Source: Nitrospira sp.
Lineage (GTDB): Bacteria > Nitrospirota > Nitrospiria > Nitrospirales > Nitrospiraceae
Length of the DNA stretch: 64,000 bases
Assembly (NCBI GenBank): GCA_030444405.1
Contig: JARFPM010000001.1
Location: 1-64,000 of the forward strand
Direction of reading: 5' to 3'
Made by a program: the position numbers and the translations under genes
Shown: positions 8,564 through 17,065 of the stretch, one piece after another
Layout of the letters: every line of letters begins with the position of its first letter
Numbering within the stretch: the first letter of the stretch is position 1
The notes under the pieces: model-generated
The model's input: the letters and a program-made list of their open reading frames with translations, nothing else
Databases searched by the model: none
What the model was told of the DNA's origin: nothing

Positions 8564-8938
8564 TTACACCGCGATCTCGAATTGAATCCGTTCGTAGGGG
8601 ACGGTCGGCGTGACGGAGTCCCTCACATGCGCACCCGGTTCCAGTTGCACCAGGCCGACGTCGGCGAGGAGTTTCAGATCTGCGTGCACATTTTTAAAAT
8701 CCCTCCGGATCAGTTTGGCCAGCGCGGCAATAGAGCGAGGCCGACGAGTGCGGATGCAATGTAAAAGGGTCAGGCGCGATGGCGTCAACACTTGTCGCAT
8801 CGCTTCTACGCTGACGAAGTAGACTCCTGTTCGTTTGGGCATAGTCTTGCCGGATTGGACTGCCTTCAGAGTGGCACCGAACTCTAGCAGGCCTTCCTCT
8901 AATGAGCGCACTCCCACCTTCAGTCGTTTGACTTTCAT
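8564..8938 (-). CDS. tumA: TumA-like antitoxin, winged-helix regulator (HVO_A0114-type)
   Basis: A 124-aa protein with a central winged helix-turn-helix: PSRLTLLHCIRTRRPRSIAALAKLIRRDFKNVHADLKLLADVGLV (about residues 52-96). It closely resembles the HVO_A0114 family, which serves as antitoxin partner to DUF6516/TumE toxins. It would neutralise the upstream-encoded toxin and repress the operon. Its ATG overlaps the toxin's stop by four bases, so the gene order is toxin first. Function is by family and context; the DNA-binding part is secure, the antitoxin role is inferred. Confidence 0.75.
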   Translation of the reverse strand: MKVKRLKVGVRSLEEGLLEFGATLKAVQSGKTMPKRTGVYFVSVEAMRQVLTPSRLTLLHCIRTRRPRSIAALAKLIRRDFKNVHADLKLLADVGLVQLEPGAHVRDSVTPTVPYERIQFEIAV

Positions 8939-9228
8939 CGTTCCAACCCCTTCTTGACTGCCGCGACATCGCGGCGAAAATCTTCGATCAAGCGATCCAC
9001 AGTCGTAAAGACGTACGGTGTTGTGGCCCTATGAAAGTGTCGGTGGTCGCCCTTGTGTTCGTGGTTGTCGTAGCCGACCAATCGCTGCCGTTTTCGTATG
9101 TAAACCAAGGGGTACTTGAATCCGTACGGCGTGGCTGGTGCTTTTGGAACGTCGTAGACCTTCATTTCCACCAAACCTCCCTGTTCATCCACGTACTTCG
9201 TGTGGAGGACCAGCTTTGCTTTTGGCAT
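8935..9228 (-). CDS. tumE: TumE-like toxin (DUF6516)
   Basis: A ~97-aa protein matching the TumE/DUF6516 layout: VEMKVYDVP near the N-terminus, then YPLVYIRKRQRLVGYDNHEHKGDHRHF with the conserved D-N-H...K-G-D-H-x-H run, and a C-terminal helix (TVDRLIEDFRRDV). TumE proteins are small toxins thought to act on RNA. I chose the ATG at 9228 (MPKAKLVLH) because the track start at 9270 adds a 14-residue stretch of no family character; neither start has a good RBS. The stop overlaps the antitoxin start (ATGA). Confidence 0.75.
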   Translation of the reverse strand: MPKAKLVLHTKYVDEQGGLVEMKVYDVPKAPATPYGFKYPLVYIRKRQRLVGYDNHEHKGDHRHFHRATTPYVFTTVDRLIEDFRRDVAAVKKGLER

Positions 9229-9472
9229 ATGGCAGTAGACACCATATGGAAATGGAGTGTCAAGGAACATGGCCAGGGAAACTTATACGGCTGCTAGACC
9301 CATTCTTGATTGACACCAGTACGACACGGTACTGTGAGCTGTTAGAACTGAAAGGTAAGGGTAAGGTTGATTCACTGAAAGGCCTAAGTCATGGTAATCT
9401 TTAGTGGGTTTCTCGATGGGGCTAGTGGCAAGGACTTGGAAACTAGGAATCCAGTAGCTGAAAGCGGGTCAC

Positions 9473-10315
9473 ATGCCTCTTGAAGACGACTTCTGTGACA
9501 TCGTGAAAAAGGCACGCACCGGACAAGGGTTGTCGGTCGGCGATGTCGCGCGAATGACGGGGTTGCCTGGTGGCGATATTACGGCGCTGGAACGTGGCGA
9601 TAAACCGAGAGATAGGGCGGAAGTACGTGCATTGGCAAAGGCCTTGGGCCTGCGAGTTCAGCCGCTCGAACAGATCGCCATCGATAAGTGGGAGCCGGTT
9701 GCTCAACACATGCCACCCTGGGTGGAGATGGTTCATGGGTCCATCAATGGATATGGTGTTCAGGGGTACGTTGTACATCATGAGGGGGAGGCACTGTTGG
9801 TCGATACCGCCTACAACGCCTCCGCGATGCTTGATCTGCTTCGTCGGCGAGGGTTGCGCCTTGTCGGCATTTGTCTCACGCATGGCCATGCGGATCATGC
9901 GGATGGAATCGAACAGATTTTGAGCCATCGTGAAGTCCCGGTGTATCTCGGGCCGGAAGATGTGAGTCTGCTGAGCTGGCGGCCACGGGAGGATTTACTT
10001 GTTGCACCGATCGACGGATTGCCGATCAGCGTTGGACGCCGTACGGTTCACTGTTTGATAACGCCGGGCCATACACCGGGCGGCATCTGCTATCGTGTCG
10101 ATGATGAGCAACTGCCGGTGTGTTTCGTCGGTGATACCCTCTTCGCCGGATCCATCGGTCGATCCAATCCGAGGGAACTTTATTCGACCCATCTCAATTC
10201 AGTTCGCCGCCGGGTGCTGACACTCTCACCGGACTATCGTCTCTTGCCTGGACATGGCCCTGCCACGACCGTTGAAGAAGAACTCGATCATAATCCATTT
10301 GGGACGATTCAATAA
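9473..10315 (+). CDS. XRE-type HTH fused to a metallo-beta-lactamase-fold hydrolase
   Basis: A 280-aa two-domain protein. Residues ~7-62 form a Cro/cI-type helix-turn-helix (LSVGDVARMTGLPGGDITALERG, then AEVRALAKALGL). From ~85 on it is a glyoxalase-II-like MBL domain: HGHADH (137-142) for the dinuclear metal site, GHTPGG (~203), the bridging Asp in GDTLFAGSIGR (~222) and the last histidine in LPGHGPATT (~262). Such hydrolases cleave thioesters such as S-lactoylglutathione. The HTH fusion suggests a metabolite-responsive regulator or simply a protein-interaction module. The M50 protease gene begins 11 bases after the stop. Substrate unknown. Confidence 0.88.
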   Translation: MPLEDDFCDIVKKARTGQGLSVGDVARMTGLPGGDITALERGDKPRDRAEVRALAKALGLRVQPLEQIAIDKWEPVAQHMPPWVEMVHGSINGYGVQGYVVHHEGEALLVDTAYNASAMLDLLRRRGLRLVGICLTHGHADHADGIEQILSHREVPVYLGPEDVSLLSWRPREDLLVAPIDGLPISVGRRTVHCLITPGHTPGGICYRVDDEQLPVCFVGDTLFAGSIGRSNPRELYSTHLNSVRRRVLTLSPDYRLLPGHGPATTVEEELDHNPFGTIQ

Positions 10316-10326
10316 GCAGGGATTGC

Positions 10327-11307
10327 ATGGATGGATTCGGGCGGAATGAACATGGAGATTTCGATCGCGGGATCGTCATTGACACCAGGGAAGAGCAGGT
10401 CCCCCAGGCAGTCGATCCGACCGAGAGTGACGATGGCACGGAACCGTCATTTTTCTCCAAGTGGACCTTGCCGATTGTCCTCTTTCTCTTAACGGTCTTT
10501 ACCACGCTGTGGGCCGGGGCCTACCAAGCCTACAACGGTCCGGCGCGTGGACCTCTCAATTTTCTTCTGAGCTCTCCTGAGACGCTTTGGCGGGGAATCC
10601 CCTTTGCGGGTGCGTTGCTGTTTATTCTCACCACCCACGAGTTGGGGCATTATCTATTGTCGAAGATTCACCGGGTTCCCGCTTCCTTGCCGTTGTTCAT
10701 TCCCGGGCCCCCTCACTTTATCGGGACATTCGGCGCCATCATCCGCATGCGAGGACCGATTCTGAGTCGTCGCGCCTTGTTCGACATCGGCGTCGCCGGT
10801 CCTCTGGCGGGCTTCGTGGTCGCCGTCGTGGCATTGATCGTGGGACTGAACCTTTCCACGGTTGTGGATCGAACAGCCACGTTTGGGTTGCAATTAGGTG
10901 AGCCCTTACTGTTGCAGTTTATGTCGTGGGTGATCATCGGGCCGCTCCCGCCTGAGGCTGACGTGGTGCTCCACCCGATCGGCTTTGCCGCCTGGTTCGG
11001 GCTCTTCGTGACCTCCCTCAATCTTCTTCCGATCGGCCAGCTCGACGGCGGCCATGTTGCGTATGCCCTCTGGGGTAGGCGGCAGCGGACGATGGCGCTC
11101 GCCTTTCTCCCGATTTTGGTAACTCTGGGATTCGTGGGTTGGCCCGGCTGGTTTCTCTGGGCGTTCATGGCAGGACTGTGGGGATTCGGCCATCCCCCCG
11201 TCATGGACCCGCAGGTTCCGTTGGGTCGCAACCGGAAGATTGTCGGATGGATTGCCTTTGCCGTGTTTGTCGTCACCTTTGCGCCGGTCCCCTTTTCATT
11301 CCACTAA
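10327..11307 (+). CDS. Site-2 protease family (M50) membrane metalloprotease
   Basis: A 326-aa intramembrane zinc protease. The zinc-binding HELGH is at residues 104-108 inside a transmembrane helix (GALLFILTTHELGHYLLSK), and the third ligand lies in LLPIGQLDGGHVAYAL (~232-247). Six or so hydrophobic segments are visible. The first ~40 residues are a soluble acidic lead. The layout (one long multi-span domain without PDZ) resembles the cyanobacterial/plant EGY-like subgroup rather than RseP. Such proteases usually release membrane-tethered regulators; no obvious anti-sigma substrate is encoded nearby. Probably co-transcribed with the HTH-MBL gene 11 bases upstream. Confidence 0.9.
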   Translation: MDGFGRNEHGDFDRGIVIDTREEQVPQAVDPTESDDGTEPSFFSKWTLPIVLFLLTVFTTLWAGAYQAYNGPARGPLNFLLSSPETLWRGIPFAGALLFILTTHELGHYLLSKIHRVPASLPLFIPGPPHFIGTFGAIIRMRGPILSRRALFDIGVAGPLAGFVVAVVALIVGLNLSTVVDRTATFGLQLGEPLLLQFMSWVIIGPLPPEADVVLHPIGFAAWFGLFVTSLNLLPIGQLDGGHVAYALWGRRQRTMALAFLPILVTLGFVGWPGWFLWAFMAGLWGFGHPPVMDPQVPLGRNRKIVGWIAFAVFVVTFAPVPFSFH

Positions 11308-11390
11308 CCGACTGATTGCCTCGCCGTTCCTGCTCGCACCGTTCTTCTCATTTTCTTGTCCGATTTCCTGCGTGATCCTAAAGTGTAGAG

Positions 11391-12158
11391 ATGATCACGG
11401 AAAACACATCCCCAACCCGCTGCCCGAAATGTCAGGCTCAACGGCTCGCTGGGGTGGAGGAATGTTTCCGCTGCGGTATCATCTTCGCCAAGTACCGGCC
11501 AGTCGTGGCGAAGGCTCCTCCCGCCTCATCCACGCCGTCGTTTGGGAGATTTGAGTGGTTGCTGACGGCCAAGCATTGGCTGATCGAGTCGGATACGACG
11601 ACCGATTCAATGACCTTCTACGGTCGGGCGGCAGTATTTGCGGTCATGGTCTGGTGGGGATGGGCGTTCATCATCACGCCCCTCGAAACGAATTACACCG
11701 GCGAGTCATTTCTTCACCTGATCAATCTGCCCTTTCACGAAGCCGGACATGTCATCTTCACGCCCTTCGGTCGTTTTATGATGTTTTTGGGCGGCAGCCT
11801 CGGCCAGGTATTGATGCCGGTCGTCTGCCTGGTGACGTTTCTCGTGAAGACGAGAGATCCGTTCGGTGCCTCGGCAGCCTTGTGGTGGACGGCGGAAAGC
11901 ATGATGGATATCGCGCCCTATATCAACGATGCGCGAGCACTTGACCTCCTGTTGCTTGGAGGAGTCACCGGCAGGGAGACGGACGGCCACGATTGGGAGA
12001 ACATCCTGAGCATGCTGGGGTGGCTATCCTATGACCATCGCCTGGCGCATCTCTGCTATGACGTGGGCATTGCCCTGATGCTCCTGTCGTTCGTCTGGGG
12101 CGCCATGTTGCTCGTCCGCCACTATCGCCGATTCCGAGCCTATTCAAGTCTCCCCTGA
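11391..12158 (+). CDS. Zinc-ribbon membrane protein with HEAGH motif
   Basis: A 255-aa protein starting with a zinc ribbon (CPKC at 11-14, CFRC at 25-28), then a linker and four or five transmembrane segments. Residues 116-120 read HEAGH, in LINLPFHEAGHVIFTPFG, followed by GGSLGQVLMPVV. HExxH in a membrane helix is the signature of intramembrane zinc proteases, and the context is M50-like, but I cannot identify the second zinc-ligand motif with confidence; DGHDW (~198) and DIAPYINDAR are candidates. It follows the M50 gene by 83 bases on the same strand. An uncharacterised membrane protease is the best guess. Confidence 0.75.
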   Translation: MITENTSPTRCPKCQAQRLAGVEECFRCGIIFAKYRPVVAKAPPASSTPSFGRFEWLLTAKHWLIESDTTTDSMTFYGRAAVFAVMVWWGWAFIITPLETNYTGESFLHLINLPFHEAGHVIFTPFGRFMMFLGGSLGQVLMPVVCLVTFLVKTRDPFGASAALWWTAESMMDIAPYINDARALDLLLLGGVTGRETDGHDWENILSMLGWLSYDHRLAHLCYDVGIALMLLSFVWGAMLLVRHYRRFRAYSSLP

Positions 12159-12254
12159 AGCCCCATGAGTGAAGCGCGAGCTGGCCGGGGGAGGTCCGCT
12201 TGCGCCGATGCCGGAACTTTCCTACGATAGGCCCCCACATCAGCGAGGTGCCCC

Positions 12255-12728
12255 ATGAAGATACTGATCGTGGCCTTTCTGTTCGGCGCCTGGTGGCACA
12301 CCTTCGCCAGCGACTTGGTCGCCGCCGACCAGTCCACCCATTCTCGCTTCACGCTGGTCATGAATGGCGCGGCGGTGAAGGACAACAAGACCGGATTGAT
12401 CTGGGAGCAGGAACCGGATCGGGAACAGGACCTGTGGAGCCGCTCGAACGGGCTGTGCGACTAAGGAGATCGGGGGGCAGGAAGGCTGGCGAGTTCCGAC
12501 GATCAAGGGGCTGAAGACCTTGGTTGACCCTGTTCAGCATGACCCGGCCTTGCCGCAGGGCCATCCCTTCTCCAACATCAAATCGGAGATCTATTGGACT
12601 TCGACTCCGCACCCCACTGACGACATCGTGGCCCGTCAGGTGAGTTTCTTTAGCGGCGAAGCGGTGACCGCGACGAAAAATCGGGCACACGCCGCATGTG
12701 GTGCGTCCTGGGCGCGTCGGGCAAATAG
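12255..12728 (+). pseudogene. DUF1566-like exported protein, two frameshifts
   Basis: The reading frame opens with a signal peptide (MKILIVAFLFGAWWHTFA) and a DUF1566 start (KDNKTGLIWEQ), then stops after SNGLCD at 12464. In the next frame the family continues without a gap: CATKEIGGQEGWRVPT, IKGLKTLVDP, LPQGHPFSNIKSEIYWTSTP. Near GAAAAATCGGG (~12675) it must shift back to the first frame to give TRRMWCVLGASGK and a TAG at 12728. Two compensating frameshifts in one short gene mean either a decaying gene or assembly errors at homopolymers. Intact relatives are envelope proteins of unclear role (Lcl/fibrobacter-type domain). Confidence 0.75.
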
Positions 12729-12733
12729 GGGGT

Positions 12734-13945
12734 TCAGGGCGAGTCGAATGTCCCGATGAGAGCGAAGATCAGCATCTGCTGCCCGGGCGTGAGAACGTTG
12801 TTCGAACCCTTAAAGAATCCGCCACCCGACCCGGTTGAGTCGTCGTACCGATATTCCAGTCGGCAGATCGTGTTGGTCCACCTGTAAGGGATGTTGTACT
12901 GGAGCGTCGTTGTGATGGCTTTGACGAGTTGCTCATCTCCGGTGATCAAACCGCTCGGATCATAATAGAACTCTGGCCTGAGGGCCACGCTCCACGGACC
13001 ACCTATCTGCCACCGGATGGTCAAGTCACCGCCGGTATAGACTTCACGCCGATTGCCCGGTGACGACGCATTCTTCTGAGTGCCGACTTGATAGTCGAGT
13101 GCGACGGTCACATGGGCGCTTTTCCATTCGATGATTGTGTCGGAGAACAGCCGCCAGAATTCCATCGCTGTGTTGGCCTGGTCTGGTCCGTAATAAAGGG
13201 TTTGCTTGATGGTCCAAGATGAACTCGGGGTGTAAGCGACCTGTCCCCCATAACTGGGCAGGCTGTTCGCTTTTGATAAGTGAGCATACCCGTTGATGAT
13301 AAAGAATGCGCCGGACCATCGGTCGTTAAACGAATAAACCGCGTTGGCGCCGAACATGAGATAGGGGGAATAGTCGGCAATCCACGCGCGCGTATAATTC
13401 GAATTGTCCTTGGCATAGAGGGACTCGTACCCGATGAAACTGTTGAACAAGCCCGCCTGCAAAGTCAGTCCGTTTCCGACGGGCGCGAGATACGACACGT
13501 TCGCGCGTCCGAAGTGCCGCCAAACATCGGCATTCTGCACTTGCGGCAAATTGGCCTCGAATCCGAATTGCTTCGAGTCCTGGCCCGCCTGCACGAGAAG
13601 TTCCGTCCCCCATCGAGATTCGAGGGTTGCATCCTTCTTGATATAGGCTGTGCCCATATTCACGACAGGATCATTCACACGGGGTGTAGTTGCCCGGTTC
13701 CGCCAGGTGTGATTTCCGGGAAAATTGAAGTCTAGCTCATAGGCCAGATCGATGAAGCCCCCGTAATGCCAGAGCGATTTCTCCTGGGAGGCCGTCTCCG
13801 GCTGGGCCGTCGCTGGCGCGCCGGACGAGGGAAGCTCGCCGCTCGAAGCGCCAGATGGCGCTTCTTCCGGCGCTGCGGATAGCGCCACCGGCGCAAGGCA
13901 GATCCACAGAAGGATTGTACATGCCTGCCAGACAAGACGATTCAC
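12734..13945 (-). CDS. Outer-membrane beta-barrel porin (BBP2/OmpL-like)
   Basis: A ~403-aa outer-membrane protein with a signal peptide (TILLWICLAPVALSAA), an Ala/Pro/Ser-rich linker, then a barrel of alternating strands from LWHYGGFIDLAYELDFNFPGN to the C-terminal QQMLIFALIGTFDSP. The features GLFNSFIGYES, WTNTICRLEYRYDDSTG and the terminal hydrophobic strand match the putative beta-barrel porin-2 family; a passive channel is likely, substrate unknown. I chose the GTG at 13945 because AGGAG precedes it by ten bases and a normal signal peptide follows. The track ATG at 13996 adds a polar 17-residue lead. A decayed paralogue lies head-to-head at 14074. Confidence 0.88.
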   Translation of the reverse strand: MNRLVWQACTILLWICLAPVALSAAPEEAPSGASSGELPSSGAPATAQPETASQEKSLWHYGGFIDLAYELDFNFPGNHTWRNRATTPRVNDPVVNMGTAYIKKDATLESRWGTELLVQAGQDSKQFGFEANLPQVQNADVWRHFGRANVSYLAPVGNGLTLQAGLFNSFIGYESLYAKDNSNYTRAWIADYSPYLMFGANAVYSFNDRWSGAFFIINGYAHLSKANSLPSYGGQVAYTPSSSWTIKQTLYYGPDQANTAMEFWRLFSDTIIEWKSAHVTVALDYQVGTQKNASSPGNRREVYTGGDLTIRWQIGGPWSVALRPEFYYDPSGLITGDEQLVKAITTTLQYNIPYRWTNTICRLEYRYDDSTGSGGGFFKGSNNVLTPGQQMLIFALIGTFDSP

Positions 13946-14073
13946 CCGTCGCTCATCTCCTCTTCGTACGGAACTTTCCCGAACACCGTAGCGCATTATC
14001 CATCAAGATGAGGTAAAGAAGTGTGGCAAATGCGTTAGAATAATATCTCAAGGAATCACCATCCCGCAGAGAA

Positions 14074-15314
14074 ATGATCGCGCGGGCCGGAAGGGCTTCT
14101 CGTCGGTCCGCGACCGGCGTCTTCACTGTCTGGCTGATCCTCTGCGCATGGAGCGGAAGCGTCACGCCGGCTTGAGCGGAGGAATCCCAGCCGACATCGG
14201 CCCAGCCGGCGGCCGCAGATGCTTCCGGACAGGACCAGCCGGCCCAATCGTTGTGGCATTATGGCGCCTACCTCGATCTCACCCGTCCGATCGATTTCAA
14301 CTACCCCGATAATCATCTCTGGCGCAGCAGGGTCACGACGCAGAAAGTTAACGAGCCGAACGTCAACATGGCGCTGACGTAAGTCCGGAAGGAGGTGTAT
14401 GAATCCTCGCGGTGGGGGATGGAATTCGCGCTTCAAACCGGCCGCGATCTAAACGGGCACGTTCCGAGGGAGCCTAAGGTTCAGGGAACCCTATGACAAC
14501 GCCAAGACATTCAGCCACTTCTCGATGTCCAACGTGTCATGCCTGGCGCCGGTGGCAACCGGTTTGAAACTCACGGTGGGGCTGTTCAACAGCTACATCG
14601 GCTATGAATCCTTCTACGCGAAGGACGACTTCAACTATATGCGGTCGTGGATCGCGGACAATTCGCCCTACATGATGTTCGGTGTAAATGCGCTATATCG
14701 CTGTGAGCGATGATCTCACCGTCACCGCCTTTATTGTGAACAGTTATTATCATCTGGCGCATCCGAATGATCTTCCGAGCTACGGCGGAAGATGTGCTTG
14801 GAAAGCTACGCCAAGATTGACGTTCACACAAACCCTCTATGGAGGGCCGGATCAGACAGAGACGTCCCTGGAGTTTTGGCTGCTGTATGGGAAGAACATT
14901 GTGGAATGGGGGGGCGACGATGTGACGGTCCCCGCCTCCTTTCATATCGGAACCGAAATCATTGCCCATCTGCCGAGCAGCCAGCGGGCATTCGTGATGG
15001 GTGGCAACATGGTGCTGAGGTGGCACATCGCGGACCCTTGGTCTGTGCCGCTGCGCCCCGAGTTCTATTGGGATCGCAATCTTCGATGAAATGGAGCGGA
15101 ACAGTTCGTGAAAGCGATCACGTCCACGGTCGAGTACAAGTTCACGTACAAATGGACGAACACAATCGTACGAGTAGAACAGCGTTATGATGAATCAACC
15201 GGCGTCGGAGGTGGGTTCTTCAAGAACGGCGAGATCAGCCCCGGTGCGATCGGTCTCACGCTTGGACAACATCTATTGTTACTGGGAGTCCTGTTGAGCT
15301 TCGATTCGCCGTGA
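14074..15314 (+). pseudogene. Decayed paralogue of the BBP2-like porin
   Basis: Reading across frames recovers an almost complete copy of the neighbouring porin: a signal peptide from ATG 14074, a TGA right after VTPA, LWHYGAYLDLTRPIDFNYPDN, a TAA after NVNMALT, a shift near 14490, GLFNSYIGYESFYAKDDFNY, a shift near 14700, PSYGGRCAWKATPRLTFTQTLY, a break after EFYWDRN (~15085), and finally WTNTIVRVEQRYDESTG ending [14 protein letters not shown] at 15314. With two in-frame stops and at least three frame changes it cannot make a porin. ORFs 14525..14713, 14688..15089 and 15108..15314 are its pieces. The 3' end overlaps the convergent lipoprotein gene by 36 bases. Confidence 0.88.
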
Positions 15315-16052
15315 ACGAAATTTCGCGCGTGGAAGCTCTTCTTTCAGGAGGCGCAGCTGATCGATGATGCGCTTGCCCAATGCTTCGATCGCGCCTTCCT
15401 TGGCGCGCGCAATTATGCCATCGTCCTCGACCAAGACTGCCGGGCCGACCACCTTTGCTACTCCTTCGGCTGTCTGGATGGGAGCCTGCCAGTCGGAATG
15501 GACGGCCCACAACCTGCCGGTGACCATGACCAGAGCGTCGCTTTCGGTGCCGGGAGCGAGATAGGCGCCGATCACGGTCGGATAGTACCACGCATAGGCG
15601 TTGTTGTATCGATCGAGAGCGGCTGCTCCATCTACGATCAAGACCACATCGGCTCCATAACGCGCCCCAGCCTGTTTGATCCCCCGTACATCCTCTCTCC
15701 GCAGTGTGGCATCCATCAGCGCGACGGTATCCGTGAGTATCTGTTCATCTTGCAAGGTCGCCAGCAAACGGAGAAGTTGGTCTCTATCCGCGCCCAGCCA
15801 CTCCACTTTCCGGATGGACTGTCCGGTCGGAACGTCGTGGCCCGCATAAAAGACACCGAGGCGAAAGGGCAGGGATAGATTAGATGTCGGACTTACAGGT
15901 GACTGGTCTTCGTTTCTGTCAAGATCTACGTGAAGAGCTTCGCTTATTCCGGCTCGGTCGAATCCTTGGCTGCTCGCACAGCCAGCCGACATGGACAACA
16001 CCAGTATCAGGGCTGTTGTGAATCGTCTCGCCATGGCCATTCCACCGCGCAT
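15279..16052 (-). CDS. Putative lipoprotein of unknown function
   Basis: A ~257-aa protein with a lipoprotein signal: [19 protein letters not shown] followed by ASSQ. The lipobox SAGC places the lipidated cysteine about 25 residues in. The mature part contains [13 protein letters not shown], an alpha/beta region with [33 protein letters not shown], and a basic helical tail ([26 protein letters not shown]). I know no name for it; the layout resembles uncharacterised lipoproteins predicted to have a TolB-N-like fold. The start at 16052 has AAGGAT six bases upstream, while the track start at 16127 runs into the LemA remnant. The 3' end overlaps the porin pseudogene. Confidence 0.75.
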   Translation of the reverse strand: MRGGMAMARRFTTALILVLSMSAGCASSQGFDRAGISEALHVDLDRNEDQSPVSPTSNLSLPFRLGVFYAGHDVPTGQSIRKVEWLGADRDQLLRLLATLQDEQILTDTVALMDATLRREDVRGIKQAGARYGADVVLIVDGAAALDRYNNAYAWYYPTVIGAYLAPGTESDALVMVTGRLWAVHSDWQAPIQTAEGVAKVVGPAVLVEDDGIIARAKEGAIEALGKRIIDQLRLLKEELPRAKFRSRRIEAQQDSQ

Positions 16053-16059
16053 TGTTCGA

Positions 16060-16372
16060 TCCTTGATACCAGGCGGGCGGCTGTGTGTAAATGCCTTCGA
16101 ACGCGCGGCCCAAATTTTGTTCGACACCTAACGCCTGGCGAAGGGCAGGACCTTCTCGAACATCCGGGGTGTGTTGACGACTCGTTCTCGTGGCCGACAT
16201 AGCCCTTCACCGTCTCGACCAGGTTCGGTATGAGATCGTACCGCCGCTTCCGCTGGACATCGATGTCCGACCACGTATTCCCCGACCGCACCTTCAGCCT
16301 TCCCAGGCTGTTGGACATGCCGATCACCAGCCGTACACATACGGCCAGGACGGCCAAGAGCATCCACGCCAT
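16060..16372 (-). pseudogene. LemA-family remnant, frameshifted
   Basis: The first ~65 codons are a good LemA N-terminus: a membrane segment ([17 protein letters not shown]) then [33 protein letters not shown], the family's most conserved stretch. After that the frame turns into Ser/Cys/Arg-rich nonsense; in another frame [14 protein letters not shown] may be a trace of the continuation. The usual ~180-190-residue product cannot be made, and the following lipoprotein starts inside the expected 3' part. It belongs to the decay zone that also holds the broken porin and DUF1566-like genes. Confidence 0.65.
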
Positions 16373-16489
16373 AAGCGTCTCCTGTTGTGCTTGTATTCGT
16401 GAGTGCTACACAGGTTGGGACTCGATCGCTGGGGCGAGAACCTGTAAAGAAAAGTGACGATAGCCGACATCCGAATTAGTGGGCAGGAA

Positions 16490-16954
16490 CTATTCTGTGA
16501 TTGGAAGAATGCGATCGGCCACTGCTTGCACGATTCCCTCTTGTTCGGTCACCACTTTCAGTCCCTTGAAACTAAGATAGTACCCACCGTGACTGGGTGC
16601 CTGAATCGTGGCACTCACTTCGACTCGATCACCATCCTCGACTTCCGGATCGCGGACAATCGGCCTACCACAAATACCCAACACTGCTACCGGGATGGTC
16701 GCCTCATCGTCCTCAAGGCGAAATAAGTAGGCGCCGTAACAGTTATCGCCATTAGGAACTGTGTAGGGGGCGAGTGGCTGCACGTCCCGTACAATGCCTC
16801 GCAATGTGGTGTGCCGAAGATGATAGACCCGCGGTTCTTCGAGAATCTGCTGTATGTTGGTCGGTTCCTCTGCGCACACCAGTCTCGGTGTGCCTGCTAT
16901 AAGTGTGAGCAGAACGTGGATGAGAGAAGCGACGATTCGCGCCGAAGTAGTCAT
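16490..16954 (-). CDS. Exported protein, possible OB-fold
   Basis: A 154-aa exported protein with a signal peptide (IVASLIHVLLTLIAGTPRLVCA). The mature part is strand-rich: HTTLRGIVRDVQPL, YGAYLFRLEDDEATIPVAV, and GDRVEVSATIQAP with GYYLSFKGLKV. This order (strand, VRDV, then DGDRVEV, then a last strand) resembles OB-fold nucleic-acid/oligosaccharide-binding-like domains seen in periplasmic proteins, but that is an impression only. Cysteines in DNCYGAYL and LGICGR could form a disulphide. It is divergent from the M20 peptidase gene, with a shared 111-base intergenic region. Confidence 0.7.
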   Translation of the reverse strand: MTTSARIVASLIHVLLTLIAGTPRLVCAEEPTNIQQILEEPRVYHLRHTTLRGIVRDVQPLAPYTVPNGDNCYGAYLFRLEDDEATIPVAVLGICGRPIVRDPEVEDGDRVEVSATIQAPSHGGYYLSFKGLKVVTEQEGIVQAVADRILPITE

Positions 16955-17004
16955 GATTGATCAAGGCATCTTACCATCATTCTTCGTTTGGAACCCGGAG
17001 CTGC

Positions 17005-17033
17005 TTTCTCTTGCGGGACATGGTCGCTATAAT
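17005..17033 (+). promoter_or_regulatory. Candidate promoter of the M20 peptidase gene
   Basis: A perfect -10 hexamer TATAAT lies at 17028-17033. The 17-bp spaced -35 position holds TTTCTC, a weak match. The start codon at 17066 is preceded by AAGGAGG. No experimental support; the -10 and RBS are the convincing parts. Confidence 0.4.
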
Positions 17034-17065
17034 CCCCCGTCTTTGGGTCAAGGAGGATCACTCGT

